Shown: positions 20,690-32,439 of the stretch, piece by piece
How the letters are laid out: each line of letters begins with the position of its first letter
Position numbering within the stretch: position 1 is the first letter of the stretch
Assembly (NCBI GenBank): GCA_016748015.1
Contig: JAAOMT010000703.1
Location: 519,967-583,966, forward strand
Length of the DNA: 64,000 nucleotides
From: Geosiphon pyriformis
Lineage: Eukaryota; Glomeromycota; Glomeromycetes; Archaeosporales; Geosiphonaceae
Direction: 5' to 3'
Position numbers and translations under genes: made by a program
Notes under the pieces: model-generated
What the model was told of the DNA's origin: nothing
Databases searched by the model: none
Seen by the model: the letters and a program-made list of their open reading frames with translations, nothing else

Positions 20690-22078
20690 AGTCAATTAAT
20701 TTAATGTGTTTGTGTCAATGATAATAATTAGTTTTAGATCTTGTGGAATTTTATCTGGTCAGATTAGTATTTTCTGTACTCTTAACTGTGAGATATTATT
20801 AACAGATAATGATACTATATTGTAATATGATTTCAGTTAATTACTATGTGTTGCTTTGGCTAAGATTTTGTTGTTTCATCTTAATTTATAAGCTTTATTT
20901 CCAAGAATTTTTTCTATGTAAAATGGTCCATCTCATTTGGTGTCAAATTTTTTACTCTATTGTTTTTTCATTTTGGTATAATATAAAAGTACTTTGTCTC
21001 CAATCCTGAATTCAACTAGTTTATCTGATAGTTGGTTATCATGTCTTTTTTTTTGTTTTTCTTGTGACTTTTGAATATTATCAGCTGCTCTTTGCCATTT
21101 GTTTTCTAGTGTTTTTATTAAGTCATATGTTCTTCTTAACAATGTTTCTTGAAAATTGTTTTCTGTTATTGGCTCAGTTAAATACATACTGATTTCTATT
21201 TTCACTGGTAGTATTGCTATTCTACCGTACACTAATTCAAATAGTCTTGCTTATGTAGTATCTTGTTTTATTGTTCGATAAGCAAATAATACTGATGGTA
21301 TAAACAAATTCTATTTGTCTTGATTTTCTTGGCTGATTTTGGCAATTGCTTCACACAATGTTCTATTGAATCTTTCAACTAAGCTATTGGTTTGTGGATA
21401 ATATGATAATAATAATAGTCTTTTTATTCCAAATCTTTGACTTAATTCTGCCAATGTTCTATTTACAAAGTGAGTTTCTTAGTCAGATAGTAATTTCTTT
21501 GGGCATCTGTATTGACAAATCAAATCTTGATAAATGAATTCAGCAACAAATTTTGCATCTGCTTTTTGAATGGCTTTTACTTCTGGCCACTTAGTAAGAT
21601 AATTTATGGCTACTACAATATATCTGTTTTCTCTGCTGGTTATTGTTAATGGTTTAATTAAATCAATTCCAATACAATCAAATGGTTGTTCTACTTTAAT
21701 TGATCTCAATGGCTCACTGGGTTTTGTTCTTTCTCTTCTCTGACAAGCATCACAATTTTGAATATATTGGATAATATTTAGATACATAAATGGCCAATAG
21801 TATCTTTTTCTGATCCTTTCTATGGTTGTTTTTTTGTAAAAATGTTCTATTGTTAAATTAGAGTGCATGTTGAATAATATTGTTTTTTTCTTTGGTTCTG
21901 TGATTACTCTGATTGGTTGATCTGAATTCTTTCTGTTTTTCTGATAAAGTATATCTTGGTAAGTAATAAAATATTTGGATTATTGTTTAATATAGCTTTG
22001 TTCTTTTGGAGATAATTTTTTCTTAAACTGCTAGGTATTAATATAGTGTTGTAGTTGTTAAAATTTTTATATATTCAT
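20690..22078 (-). pseudogene. B3 integrase (separate ORF)
   Basis: The ATG at 22078 opens MNIQKF, the conserved integrase start. Open stretches cover 21479-21868, with the zinc-binding HFYKK...CDACQRR region, IDLIKPLTI and LLSD, and 20957-21232, with the region after the catalytic core. The expected second catalytic Asp lies in LLSD next to a stop. The C-terminal part reads FRIGDKVLLYYTK, followed by a GPY/F-like segment near 20900-20945. Upstream, 30 bases away, RNase H ends at the conserved stop. Confidence 0.8.
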
Positions 22079-22108
22079 CTTTTGTTATATTTTTGGATTG
22101 AAATGTTT

Positions 22109-23520
22109 TTAGATTTGTCTCATTCATGACAAGCCATTAGCATTTCTTTTTTTTTTCTTTTTTTGTAATATACTGTATAATTAAATAGTAAAAGTTCAAT
22201 TTTCTATTTAGCATGGCAATTATCTCCAAATTCTTGTTTCTGAATTGAAGTTAATCCTTTATGGTTAGTGTATATGTCAAATTTCTGGCTTAAGTATTCT
22301 TTCCACTTCATGACTGCCCAATAGATTGCTAAGTGTTCTAATGCTGGTGTTCTATAGTTCTTTTCAGCTGGACTTAAGCTGCAATTAGCATATGCTACTG
22401 GGTGTTTTCTTTTATTTGGTTCTTTCTAAAATAGTACTGTTCCTAATGCTTGATCTAATACATTAATTGTAATTATAAATAGCTTGCTATAATCTAGATA
22501 AATCAGTACTGGAGCTTGAATAAGTTTTTTTCTTAATATATTAAAAGCTTTTTGTTAAGTTTTTGTTCATTTATATTTGGTGTTTTTTGTTTAAAGCTGG
22601 TATAATAGCTAAGCCAGTTTGGAAAAAACTTTGATGAAGTGGCAATAGTAACCTGTAAATCCCAAGAATGCTTGTAATTTGGTCAAATTGGTGAATACTG
22701 GAAAGTTTTTAACTATCTCAATTTTGTTTGGATCCATCTTAATTCTATTTTTACTTATGACATGTCCCAAAAACTTCAATTTTGTTTTTTCAAAAAAGCA
22801 TTTGGTGGCATTTAACTTTAATCCAGCTTTTCTTAGTTTTTTAAATACTTGTTGAAAATGATATAAATGATCATTGAATGTTTTTGAGAACACATTGGTA
22901 TTATCCAAGTATACAACTACTGATTTTTATAACAGTCTAGTATAGACAATTTTCATGAGCTGTTAAAATGTTGCTGAAGCATTCATCAAGCCAAATGACA
23001 TTACTTCAAACTCAAAATTTTTTTCTTGGATTGTAAAAACCATTTTCTTCTTATCTTTTGGTTTCATGGCTACTTGCCAATAATCACTGTTTAAGTCTAA
23101 AGTTAAGAACTATTTCTTTCCTCCAAAGCATCAAAAAGTTCTTAGATCTTTGGAATTGGGTAGCTATCTCCCTTGGTTACTCTATTAAGTTTCTGGTAAT
23201 CTACACAAAAGTGGATTTTTCTATTCTTTTTACAGATTAATACCACTGGTAATGACCATGGACTTATTGATAGTCGAATTAACCTATTGTCTAACATTTG
23301 ATTGATCTCTTGTCAGATAATTTTATAACTTGCTAGTAGTACTTAGTATGCTCTTTGTTTGATTGACATTGTATCTCTGGTCTTGATCTGGTGCTGGATT
23401 ATGTCAAGTTCTGCCAAATTTGTTTTTACTTGCAAAAATGTTAGTAAAGTTGTTGAATAACATTTTGAGTTGCATATACTGGAATAGGTCTAAGTTTCCC
23501 AAATTCATTTATTTTAATTG
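22109..23520 (-). pseudogene. pol: B3 reverse transcriptase and RNase H
   Basis: An open piece at 22609-22908 contains the start of the palm C-terminal part (DNTNVFSKTFNDHLYHFQQVFKKL, LKFLGHVISKNRIKMDPNKIEIVKNF, LQAFLGFTGYYCHFIK). The catalytic YLDD is readable across 22895-22920. RT motifs upstream (FCVDYQKLN, MPFG-like) are present with stops. RNase H ends at TAA 22111-22109 after MRQI, as in the other copies. Confidence 0.8.
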
Positions 23521-24333
23521 TTTTGGTTGGAGCAAATAACATTCATTCTGTCTGTAAATTGTTTGTGATGTTATGTCAACATATTCACACAGTTGTAGAA
23601 AGTCTGAAATGGGGTTTGGTAGTTGGTTTTCGATTTCAGTAATTAAATATCCAATGGTAGTTTTTTCTGGTATTTCAATAATGTCTCCCATATTATTGTA
23701 AATGGGAATTTTGATGTGACTATGGTTCTTGGCTGGTATGTGTAGATTAATTAATCCAATCTTTTCTGATTTACAAAGTGTGACTTCTGCTTCAAAAATC
23801 TGAACCTGATTCTTTACTTTTCTCTTTATGGCTAACATGTACTGGTCATATGATAGAATAGAAATTGATTGATGAGTGGAAATAATTTCTTCCTTGTTAA
23901 TAATCTTTTCCTCTGCCATATTGACTGGTACATCTATTTTACCCATGAATTTGAATTCACTAATCCTTTTAGCTGTAATCCTTAGTTCTTTTCTGTCTTC
24001 CACTAATATTAACTGAGCTATTTTAACCAAAGACAAGAATATTGCCTGTGCTATCTTTTCATTTGGCTCTATGATATAAGCTTTTTCTGAGTTATTTTGT
24101 AGCATTGCAATAATATTTTCTACATATCCTGCATCAATTATTCTTTCTCTGATAATGATTTTTTTTTTTGCTAAACTACTTCTAAATGCTAATTGAACCA
24201 TTGTTGTTGCTTTGATTTTTAGTACTACTTTTAGATCAATACATATGCATGAATGTGATTCCAATTTAATAGCGTTCTTTTTTGAATATTTTAGATCAAA
24301 TCTGATATTGGTATCATGTATATGTTTTGGCAT
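23509..24333 (-). pseudogene. B3 dUTPase with C-terminal linker
   Basis: An uninterrupted 274-residue frame holds the dUTPase and a linker to RT. Motif 1 reads HDTNIRFDLKY, motif 2 FRSSLAKK, motif 3 RIIDAGYVEN with the Asp and Tyr kept, and motif 4 EKIAQAIFL. Motif 5 is spoiled: RISEFKF where B4 has RGIQGFGST. The linker (VTLCKSEKIGLINLHIPAKN and later SDFLQLCEYVDITSQTIYRQ) is shared by B1 and B4. The frame is open on both sides of the domain, which fits one continuous Gag-Pol frame upstream of RT. Loss of motif 5 makes activity unlikely. Confidence 0.8.
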
Positions 24334-25250
24334 AATACCTTTATTATTATTACTAAACTATTTCAATCTCTGCTCCTTGGTAAGATTAGAAAGTACAATG
24401 TATTGTTTGGGGTTTGAATTGTTGTTGTTGTAATTGCCATTTTGAACAGAACTGAAATCATTGTTTTTGTTGTCATTGTTGCTAGAGTTTAAATCAGAAT
24501 TGAAATTTGATTCTGATTCCAATATGCAGCTGCTGATTGGTTTTTCCTCTTTAGAGATTGTGTAGATCATGCATGGTAGTAGATTGTAAATAAGATCACA
24601 CTCATTACAATATTCAAAGTCACATGAAATCAAACAGTAGTTACATAGTTATGTGTTTATTTCTTCCAAATGTTGCTCTTGTTTTTTCCAAGTAAATGCC
24701 AAAATCTAATAATAATGGTCATGGAATTCTTCTGAACTGGCTTTAATGTCGAGGAAAGCATCTGGGTTGGGAATAAAAAAAGTTTCAACTGGTTTTGGTG
24801 AGTTATTCTTTATCTTCAATATTTCACTGGGTAAAGCATCTTTGATTTTGGTACTTGCCATTCTCCAGATCTTGTCTTTGTCATGTAAGTAGCTGTCCAA
24901 ACATGCCAAAACACAGTTTCATGTGGTATTAAAAAGTGTTCCATGACTGATCCAGTTACTAATGAGGATTGTGTATTGGCATGAGGCATTGCATATTTCT
25001 CCTTGACCAGAAATGTCATTTCACATTTCTTTGTTGAGTAGCTGTTCTCCACAAGTAAGACATGATTCATTGTCCTACTTGTCTTGTTGTTTGGGGTATC
25101 TATAGCATTTCTTGTGACATGGTTTGCAGTAGTAATGGGTATGTGTTCAATAGTTTTCATTAGGTGTAATCTATGCTCCTATAGAAAAAAGTTTCTTGCC
25201 ATAATCTTGGCATTTGAGTGGGATGTATGGTGGTTTTTTAATGAGTTTGT
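24334..25250 (-). pseudogene. B3 cysteine-rich zinc module
   Basis: The minus strand reads CKPCHKKC, SCLTCGEQL, CNASCQY (all in one frame near 25135-24950), then LCNYCLISCDFEYCNECD near 24640-24585, separated by about 110 residues that include the open stretch 24706-24909. Spacing of the Cys pairs agrees with B4 and element A. Stops occur at several Trp and Gln codons. The acidic, Ser/Asn-rich tail (24585-24390) leads into dUTPase. Confidence 0.65.
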
Positions 25251-25529
25251 GTAAGTATAATTGTTTTCAGCCACTGGTTATTTCTTCTGTGGCTGTAAGT
25301 TCTTCATGTTTGTCCTCTTCTTTTTCTTTTTCTTTGTCATTCCAAAAGAGTACTGGTGGCAGTTTATTGTAATTAGTGTTAGCTTATGAGACTTGATAGA
25401 CTTCTTAGGTGAATTTATTTACTACTTTTTTCTCAAATTTTATTAATAATATTGGTGTATTAATGGTTTTAAAATGTCCACAAGTGGCTGGCATACATAT
25501 GTGTTGGCCATTTTGGCTGAGCTGTAGCT

Positions 25530-25990
25530 TTTGAGTGTTCCAGTCAAGCATAGTATTGGTTTTGGACAACCAATTTTTGCCAATGAGTGTTTAGTATTGA
25601 GTTGCTTCTATTACTAAGACTTTAATAGGTATAATGATGCTATTGACTTCAAAGGGAAAGTCATCAATTTTGCCAACAGAAGTTTTGGTTGCTCCATCAG
25701 CTATAATAATTTTGGCACTGGCAGCTTGATCAACTTGGCAACTTAATTGGTCCATGAATTGTCACATAATAATGCTGCCTGCTGAACTACTGTTCAAGAT
25801 CTGTTTAATTGGCTAACCATTAATTTTGGCATTGGTATACATCACAATAAAAAATTTTTTATTAAAAGTGACTCCACTAAAAAATGGCATTTCTACTTGG
25901 TTTTTTAATTTTAATAAAAAGATGGTTGCTAAAAAGTCATCATTAGTAATAGTTGCTAGAAGTATATTACTAATAAGTGATTGTTTTTGA
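25530..25990 (-). pseudogene. B3 or B2 protease
   Basis: The minus strand matches the protease domain of B4: a PLFSG-like stretch near 25880, YTNAKINGQ and ILNSSSAGSII near 25805-25765, and IIIADGATKTSVGKIDDFP near 25712-25660. The catalytic DSG reads NSS, so it is inactive. Beyond the dUTPase it is not possible to say whether the sequence belongs to B3 or to B2. Confidence 0.65.
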
Positions 25991-26199
25991 TTGGGTTTTG
26001 GTTTGTTGGGTGTAGTATCTTCTAAGATAACTAAGAGACTTAAATAGTTCTGGGAATTTGAGTTTTGAGCATACTCAATTCCTGAACTCTGCTGGTGTGA
26101 TCCTGATGATGAGTTTCCTAAACTGAAGATTGATTAATGAACTATTATTACTGATTTCCAGCTTTGTTAAGTCATTTTTGGCCTTTGGTTTTTAAGTAA

Positions 26200-28190
26200 C
26201 ATTGGAACTGGATTTTGAAACAGTATTTGAATCAGTTGGGGCTGATAGATTACTTGTGACTGTGGTGGTTGATAAATTATTGGGACAGTTGGCTGATAAA
26301 TTAAAAGTACATATATTGGCTGCTACATTATTTAAGTGTAATTAGATTGATATTGATCTTGATTTGGGTAATAGTTTGGAGTTTGAAATCTGCAATCAGG
26401 GTTTCTGTATTGATTTCTCAATCATGAGTTATTATAAAATTGGCAGTTAGCTCTCAGGTAATCTTGTTTACCACAGTTGTGACAAATATGTGTTTCTTGC
26501 TGTTACAGCTAATTGTATGAGAAAGATGGATGTGACTGATTTTGAAAACAATTCGCATTTTCTTAATTATTTTATCATTGTGAAGGTTAATAAATGGCTT
26601 GATTGTTAACTAAGTATCCCTCTAATTTCTGATTGATTGAGTTGCTAAATTGCTTTAGCTTGAAATCCAAGTCAGATAATCTGTTTATTACTAGATTTAT
26701 GGCTTGAGCATAGTTGATTTCTAATTCAGCTGATTCTAAATCTCTGACATGGGTAATAACTGCTTGAAGATTGGCTGGGTGTAGTAGACATATACATTGT
26801 AGAATGCTGCTGCATAATTCATGGATGAATTAATTCAAGATTTGGGTTATGGTGAAATAATTAGTATTGATGGCTTAAATCTGACACAAGTTTCTATGAA
26901 AGCATCTTAAGTAAGTAGTGACTGTTTTAATTTCTCCTTGCTTAATTGTGGTAAATGTATTTGTTAAGTGGTTAATACTATTATTATTGCTAAAATATTG
27001 CAGGAACTCAATCTTGAATGTGTTAAAATCTTGTGGTTTTTTGGCCAAGCTTTAATACCATGAGTTGGTAATATTCTAAAGAAAGTATGGAATGGCTTGG
27101 AGTGCTCTGGTGTTATTCTATCTGTTGGCTGTGATGGCTTTTTCTATATTGTTGAATCATACTTGGATATTGTCCTTCTTACCAGTAAATTTCTCAATTT
27201 TGGTGATGGGTTCATATGCCATTGGTACTAATAATAGTTGTGATTACAGTTAGAATTGTTGTTGCAGTTGCTGCTAGTGTGGTGGTTGTAGCTATTGCTG
27301 TTGCTGTTTGGCAATTAGTAGGGCTGGTGGTGGATTGATCATGATTACTAGAGGTAAGTGTTGTTAATTAATAATTTCAGAGTTTAGATTGTTCTGATTT
27401 TTCTGAGTTTGAATATTTGGGGTTTGGTTTTCTGGGTTTTTTGAGATTAGGTTTTGGTAATTAAATTCCTAATCCTTGTTTTCTTTTTTTTTTGATTCTG
27501 TTACTTTCCAAAGACTTGCAGTTCTGAAATCTGGTGAGGTGGCAGTAATCAAAATTCTGATAAAGTCAGTAATCGTGATTTAAATCTTTTAAAATAATTA
27601 CCATAGATTCTTAATAATTCTGTTTTCTTTTGTTTACTTTGAAATGAGAGTTGAACTAATAATAATTTTACATTTGAGGTGAATGCATCTGGTAATAAAA
27701 TATTAATGGCGCTTTTAGGTGTATAATAATATGATAGGTTGGTTGGGAATTTTACTCTTGTTTTTTTCCAAGTAAGTGGTTGTATTTTTTAAGATATTAT
27801 TGCTGGTGTTTGTAGTTTTTTTTTGCCTTTGTTTGTGTAGATAATTGGGTATCTTTGTTGAGTATAATGTTTAATTTCTCTATTGATTTCAATAAGAATT
27901 ACTGTGAAATTATAATTTGTTGGTAGGCTGGTATTTTGAATTAATTTGTTGTAAAAATTTCTTTTTGTGAAGTTGGTTTTTACTGGTACTTCTAGCAAAT
28001 ATGAGATTTTTTTGTTGACATAGAAATTGAAAGCTGATTCTGCTAATAAGTAATTGTTGGTTAATCCTAAGTGTTGACAGTAATATTGGAATAAGGATTA
28101 GGTAAATCTTAGATAATTTGTCTCTATTCTTTCTAGTTCTGCCACTTTTGGATGGTTGTTGGTTGATGCTGGTTTTCTGTAGGATTATAC
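26200..28190 (-). pseudogene. gag: B3 or B2 gag
   Basis: Reading on the minus strand from 28190, the N-terminal domain is recognisable (open piece 27998-27789: FTKRNFYNKLIQNTSLPTNYNF, HYTQQRYPIIYT). A Gln-rich spacer and a capsid core (LAKKPQDFNTFKIEFLQYFSNNNSIN near 27045-26960) follow. A zinc knuckle near 26493-26440 reads CHNCGKQDY...NC, with the His replaced by Tyr. Many stops are present. The region ends at the primer-site block (AGCACCAAAT, plus strand) next to the LTR at 28209. Confidence 0.7.
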
Positions 28191-28208
28191 TTTACAGAAA
28201 GCACCAAA

Positions 28209-29068
28209 TATTACAAGTAATTATTTGGGGTTTCAAAGCAAATAACAAATCCATAACTTAATGCTCAATTAATATAATAATGTTGGTTTTTAAAGGTTTT
28301 CATAATCTGAAGATTTTGGGTTAAAGTTTTTTGTATAATGAACAGAGATTCAATAATATCTTAGTAGCCTTCCAGAATTACAATTCTATCAAATTTCTTT
28401 CTTAACATAGTGGCTAGTAATCTGACAAAAATGTCTTTCTAGTAAGCTATTCTTAAATTTTCTACTCTATACTCTTCTTTTGGGGTCTTTTATCAGGTTA
28501 TCTTTAATATTAATAACTCAGTGCTTAATCTTTAATCAAATTAGTTGACAACAAGAAAGAACAAAATAAAAGAAAATAAAAAATAAAAGAAAATAAAAAA
28601 ATAAGCCAAAGCAATTAATGTTAGTATCCCATTAATAGTCATGATTAAGAGCTATTGTTCTAGCATGATTAAGTATTTAATACTATTAACATGAAGTGTT
28701 GATAGTGGAAAATGAATTGAGATAGTGAATAATTATTTATTGGTATTTGTGAATTAGAAGGTTGCTTAGATGAAATTTAAAACTGAGAGATCTGTCTTTT
28801 TTACTTCTAATGTTACTGCTATATATACATAATTAAGATTTCTCAATTTCTCAATTCTTCATATCAAGAATTCTGGAATTTTTGGACTGTAATTTTTTTG
28901 AGAGGAATTTTGGAATTCTAGAATCCTGCAATTTCTCATACAAGAATTCTGAAATTTCTGGAATTTTGCAATTCTTTTAAGAGGAATTCTGGAATTCTAC
29001 ATTTATTATGGCTACTTTTAATTGGCTAATTTATATGCTAATATTCTTCCTATATTCTATAAGTAACA
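28209..29068 (-). repeat. LTR, probably the 5' LTR of B2 (860 bp)
   Basis: It starts TATTAC (mutated TGTTAC) and ends GTAACA on the plus strand. Its U5 (TATAATAATGTTGGTTTTTAAAGG) and its length match the B2 3' LTR at 2876-3736. The primer-site block lies just before it at 28190-28208. Confidence 0.75.
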
Positions 29069-29228
29069 GCAGCTGCACAACATTTTATTTCTTATATGAG
29101 AATCTTGAAATTCCTGGAATTTTGCAATTCTTCTAAGAGGAATCTTGGAATTTCACATTTACTACAATTATTTCTGATTGGTTAATTTATGCTAATATAT
29201 ACTTTCTATATACTATGAGTAACAACAC
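29069..29228. other. Mosaic junction with an inverted LTR fragment
   Basis: Positions 29069-29081 (GCAGCTGCACAAC) match B1 at about 9252, in plus orientation, but 13 bases is weak support. Positions 29082-29224 are the U3 end of a family-B LTR in minus orientation, ending GAGTAACA. Plus-strand integrase-end sequence of B5 follows at once. The order cannot come from a single insertion and suggests deletion or recombination between opposed copies. Confidence 0.6.
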
Positions 29229-29297
29229 TAACACATCAAATTAAACAAACTAAAAGAATATAAAGACATAGTAGACACAACAAAAGACATTAAAAAA

Positions 29298-29927
29298 ATG
29301 GAAATTACTAACAATATTCACTCACTAACACAACAACTTTTTCAACTAATCTAATAACAAAAAATGAAAATTACATTCAATCAACAAACTATCAGATACA
29401 AAAACACCAAAAAAGAATTACAAGATAAAATTCGGAAAAAAACAGAAAACAATATTAACAAAATAATCACAAAAGTAAAATTGGTAATTGAAGCCCAACC
29501 AAAGATCACCTAATATTAAGAATTGATGATAAAAACATGGAATTGGTGAATACAACAATTTCCAAGAAACTTTTGTTATTACCACTTGGGACAAAATTTG
29601 AATATTCAGAACTTATACACAGATAAAACAAAGTGGTTATTCAATTCAAAAATATTACAAAAACTTGAACAATTTGTAAAAAAAAACAATTTAACCACAC
29701 AAATACAAGCCATCTATTGATTACAAGTTGGATTTTAAGACCAACCAGAAATCTTACTCAATCCAATAATGGATTCTATTACCATTAACCAAATAGAAAA
29801 AATAACCAATGCCCAATTCAAAGAATTACAAAACAAGATAACACAAGTAATTCTCGAAAAAAAAGTTCAAAAAATATTCAAAGATAGAGAATTAGAATTA
29901 GGAAATCTCAACAAAGCTCAATATTAA
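29298..29927 (+). pseudogene. B5 ORF3, unknown conserved protein
   Basis: ATG at 29298 opens MEITNNIHSLTQQLFQL and the frame ends at TAA 29925-29927. Its 630 nt equal the lengths in B3 and B4. In-frame stops include TGA at the second Trp of WNWW. The C-terminal half keeps NAQFKELQNKITQVIL. There is no recognised domain. Confidence 0.7.
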
Positions 29928-29940
29928 AAGGAAAAAATAA

Positions 29941-30812
29941 TGTTACTCATAGAATATAAGAAGTATATTAGCATATAAATTAGCCAATTAAAAGTAAACA
30001 TAGTAAATATGGAATTCCAGGATTTTTCTCAGAGGAATTACAGAATTCCAGAAATTTTAGGATTCTTGTATAAGAAATTGCAAGATTCCAAAATTGCAGG
30101 ATTCCTTAAAGAAATTGCAAGATTCCAGGAATTTCAGAATTTCTGGTGTGAAGAATTAAGAAATTGAGAAATCTCAATTATGTATATATAGTAGTAGCAT
30201 TAAAAGTAGAAAAGACAGACTTCTTAGTTTAAATTTTATTTAAGCAACCTTCTAATCCACAAATATCAAATAAATAATTATTTGTTCTTTCAATCTACTC
30301 TTTTACTATCAACACTTTATGTTGATAATAACTGATACTTAATTACACTGGAACAATAACTCTTGATTACAGCTATTAATAAGATACTAATATTTATTGC
30401 CTTGGCTTATTTTTTTTAGTTTCTGTTATTTTTATTTTTATTCTTTTCTTTGTTATTTCTCATTGTTGACTAATTGATTAAAGATTAAGTGCTAAGTTAC
30501 AAATGTCATAGAGACTGGTAAAAGATCTGTGAAACAAGGGTAAAGAACTTATAGATTTGAGAATAACTTATCAGAAGGATTACTGGCCATTATGCTAAGA
30601 AAAAAATTTGATAGAATTGCAATTCTGGGAAACTATTAAAACAACAACTAAATCTCTGTCCATTATACAAAGAACTCAACTAAAAACTTTCAGATAACCA
30701 AAATCTTCAAATACAAACAACCTTCAGATATTATCAACTATATTAGTTATTGAGCACCAAGTTATAAGTTTGTTATTTGCTTTAAGACTCTAAATAATCA
30801 CCTGTCATAACA
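29941..30812 (+). repeat. B5 3' LTR (872 bp)
   Basis: It starts TGTTACTCAT and ends TCATAACA. It holds the GAATTC array (about 30008-30155), TATATATAG at 30182-30190, the hairpin region near 30305-30335 and the conserved U5 ATG near 30593. Confidence 0.8.
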
Positions 30813-30924
30813 TCAATAGCAGCTTAACTATTTAGGTACAAAACCACTGTACAAAAAAATAGAACATATTCTAAAAAAAAAACAACAATCTATAATTCAG
30901 CCATTGGGAAAAACAAAAGCCCAT
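30813..30924. other. Unassigned 112-bp segment between B5 and B4
   Basis: AT-rich sequence with no open frame and no match to the other elements of the window. Its last four bases, CCAT, are the left target-site copy of B4. Confidence 0.5.
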
Positions 30925-31769
30925 TGTTATGAGTGATTCTTTGGGGTCTCAAATTAAATAACAAACCCATAACTTGGTGCTAAAAGTTATTTGCATTAAT
31001 GTTAATAATCTGAAGATTTTGTATCTGAAGATTTCGGTTTGAGTTCTTGGTATAATGAACAGAGATTCAATAGTTGTTTTATCCATAGCTTCCCAGAATT
31101 GCAATTCTGTTAATTCTTTTCTTGGTATGATGGCCGGCAATCTTCTGGTAAGTATTCTATATCTTCTGTATATGTCCTACCCTCTCATAAGGGTCTTTTA
31201 CCAGGCAATCTTTGACGTCAGTAATCTAGTGCTTTATTCAACCAATTAGTACACAACAATAAAATCAAAATAAAATAAAGAAGAAAAATAAAAGAAAATC
31301 ATAAATAACCCAAGGCAATTTTGCAAGTCAGTATCCTGTCAATAGCTGTGATCAAGAGCTATTGTTCTAGTGTGTTTAAGTATCAATTACTATTAACATG
31401 GAGTGTTGATAGTGGAATTAAGTTTGAAATACCAAATAGTTATTTATTGTATTTGGAAGATTGTCTAGATAAAATCTAAACTTGATAGTCCTTTCTTTCA
31501 GCTTTTAATTCTACTGCTATATATACATAATTGAGATTCCTCAATTCCTTAATTCTTCACAACAGGAATTCTGGAATTCCTGGAATCCTGCAATTCCTTT
31601 AAGAAAAATCCTGGAATTTTGGAATCCTACAATTCCTTGTGAGAATCCTGTAATTCTTGGAATCCTGCAATTTCTGAAAAGAATCCTGGAATTCTATATT
31701 TTACTATGTCTACTTCTGATTGGCTAATAACTATGCTAATATATATTTCTTATATTTCTATGAGTAATA
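30925..31769 (-). repeat. B4 3' LTR (845 bp)
   Basis: On the plus strand it starts TGTTATGAG and ends GAGTAATA. The U5 reading frame lacks its ATG here (ATA). The GAATTC array is at about 31560-31700 and the TATA stretch at 31521-31530. Confidence 0.9.
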
Positions 31770-31782
31770 TTATTCCCTCTTT

Positions 31783-32412
31783 TTAATATTAAACTCTGTC
31801 AAAATCTAATTCTGTTAATTCTCTTTCTTGAAGTATTTCCTGAATTTTATTTTCGAGAATTACTTGTATTATTTGAGCCTGTAATTCTTCAAATTGAGCA
31901 TTGGTAATCTTTTCTAATTAATTACTGGTAACCATGTCCATTGCTTTGTTGAGTAAGATTTCTGGTCGATCCTAAAATGCTGTGTGTATTTGGTATATGG
32001 CTTGGGCCTGTGTAGATAAGTTGTTCTTTCCCACAAAATGTTCTAATTATTGTAGTATTCTGGTGTTGAATAATCGCTTTGTTTTATCCATATATAGATT
32101 CTGGATATTCATGTGTTGTCCCAAGTAAAAATAACAATAGTTTTTTGGAAATTGTTGTATCTACCAATTCCAAGTTTCTTTAGTCAACTCTTAGTATAGT
32201 GACTCTTTTGTCAACTCTTTTATTGCTAATTTTACTTTTACCATGATTTTGTCAACAGTATTTTCTGTTTTCTTCTGTGTTTTATGTGGCAATGTCTTTC
32301 TAGTGTCTTGATATCAGATGGTTTGTTGATTAATTGTAATTTCCATCTCTTGGTGTTGAATCAATTGAAAGAGTTGTTGTGCTAGTGAGTGGATGTTGTC
32401 TGTAATTTCCAT
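31783..32412 (-). pseudogene. B4 ORF3, unknown conserved protein
   Basis: ATG at 32412 opens MEITDNIHSLAQQLFQLIQH, and the frame runs 630 nt to the TAA aligned with the other copies. Stops fall at codons that are Gln, Trp or Arg in relatives, including TAG at the second Trp of WNWW. Landmarks are FPKNYCYFYLGQHMNIQNLY in the middle and NAQFEELQAQIIQVIL near the end. A coiled or helical, Gln/Lys-rich protein is suggested by composition. The family is unknown. Confidence 0.75.
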
Positions 32413-32439
32413 TTTTCTGATATTTCTTGTCACATCTAC

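Larger units (their letters stand above)
19057..28208 (-). mobile_element. B3, family-B element, probably chimeric with the 5' half of B2
   Basis: A minus-strand element starts with a 3' LTR at 19057 and shows ORF3, integrase, RNase H, RT, dUTPase, zinc module, protease and gag in order up to 28208. The LTR that closes it on the right (28209-29068) is 860 bp and matches the 3' LTR of B2 better than this element's own 942-bp LTR. The left flank TTGT (19053-19056) does not match the right flank GCAG. I infer that B3 entered B2 and that recombination later removed the B3 5' end. The crossover point is not visible. Confidence 0.6.
2876..29068 (-). mobile_element. B2, outer family-B Gypsy element carrying later insertions
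   Basis: B2 lies on the minus strand. Its 3' LTR is 2876-3736 (861 bp) and its probable 5' LTR is 28209-29068 (860 bp). These two share a U5 variant that differs from the U5 of the LTR at 19057. Reading from 3736, B2 shows ORF3 and the integrase end, is broken at 4614 by B1, resumes at 14609 with the rest of integrase, is broken by a solo LTR at 16118-16891, resumes with RT and dUTPase, and is broken again at 19057 by B3. Outer flanks are ATAA on the left and GCAG on the right, so no target duplication survives. The pairing of the two LTRs is an inference from sequence similarity and length. Confidence 0.65.
29229..30812 (+). mobile_element. B5, 3' remnant of a family-B element
   Basis: Only the tail of a plus-strand element survives: a scrap of the integrase end (29229-29290), ORF3, a polypurine tract (29928-29940) and a 3' LTR of 872 bp (29941-30812). 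Its LTR U5 is the same variant as B3. No 5' part or target duplication was found. Confidence 0.75.

Noticed and set aside
29069-29081. Remnant of plus-strand pre-dUTPase sequence (13-base match)
   Set aside because: Too short and partly palindromic (GCAGCTGC) to support homology; kept only as part of the mosaic description.
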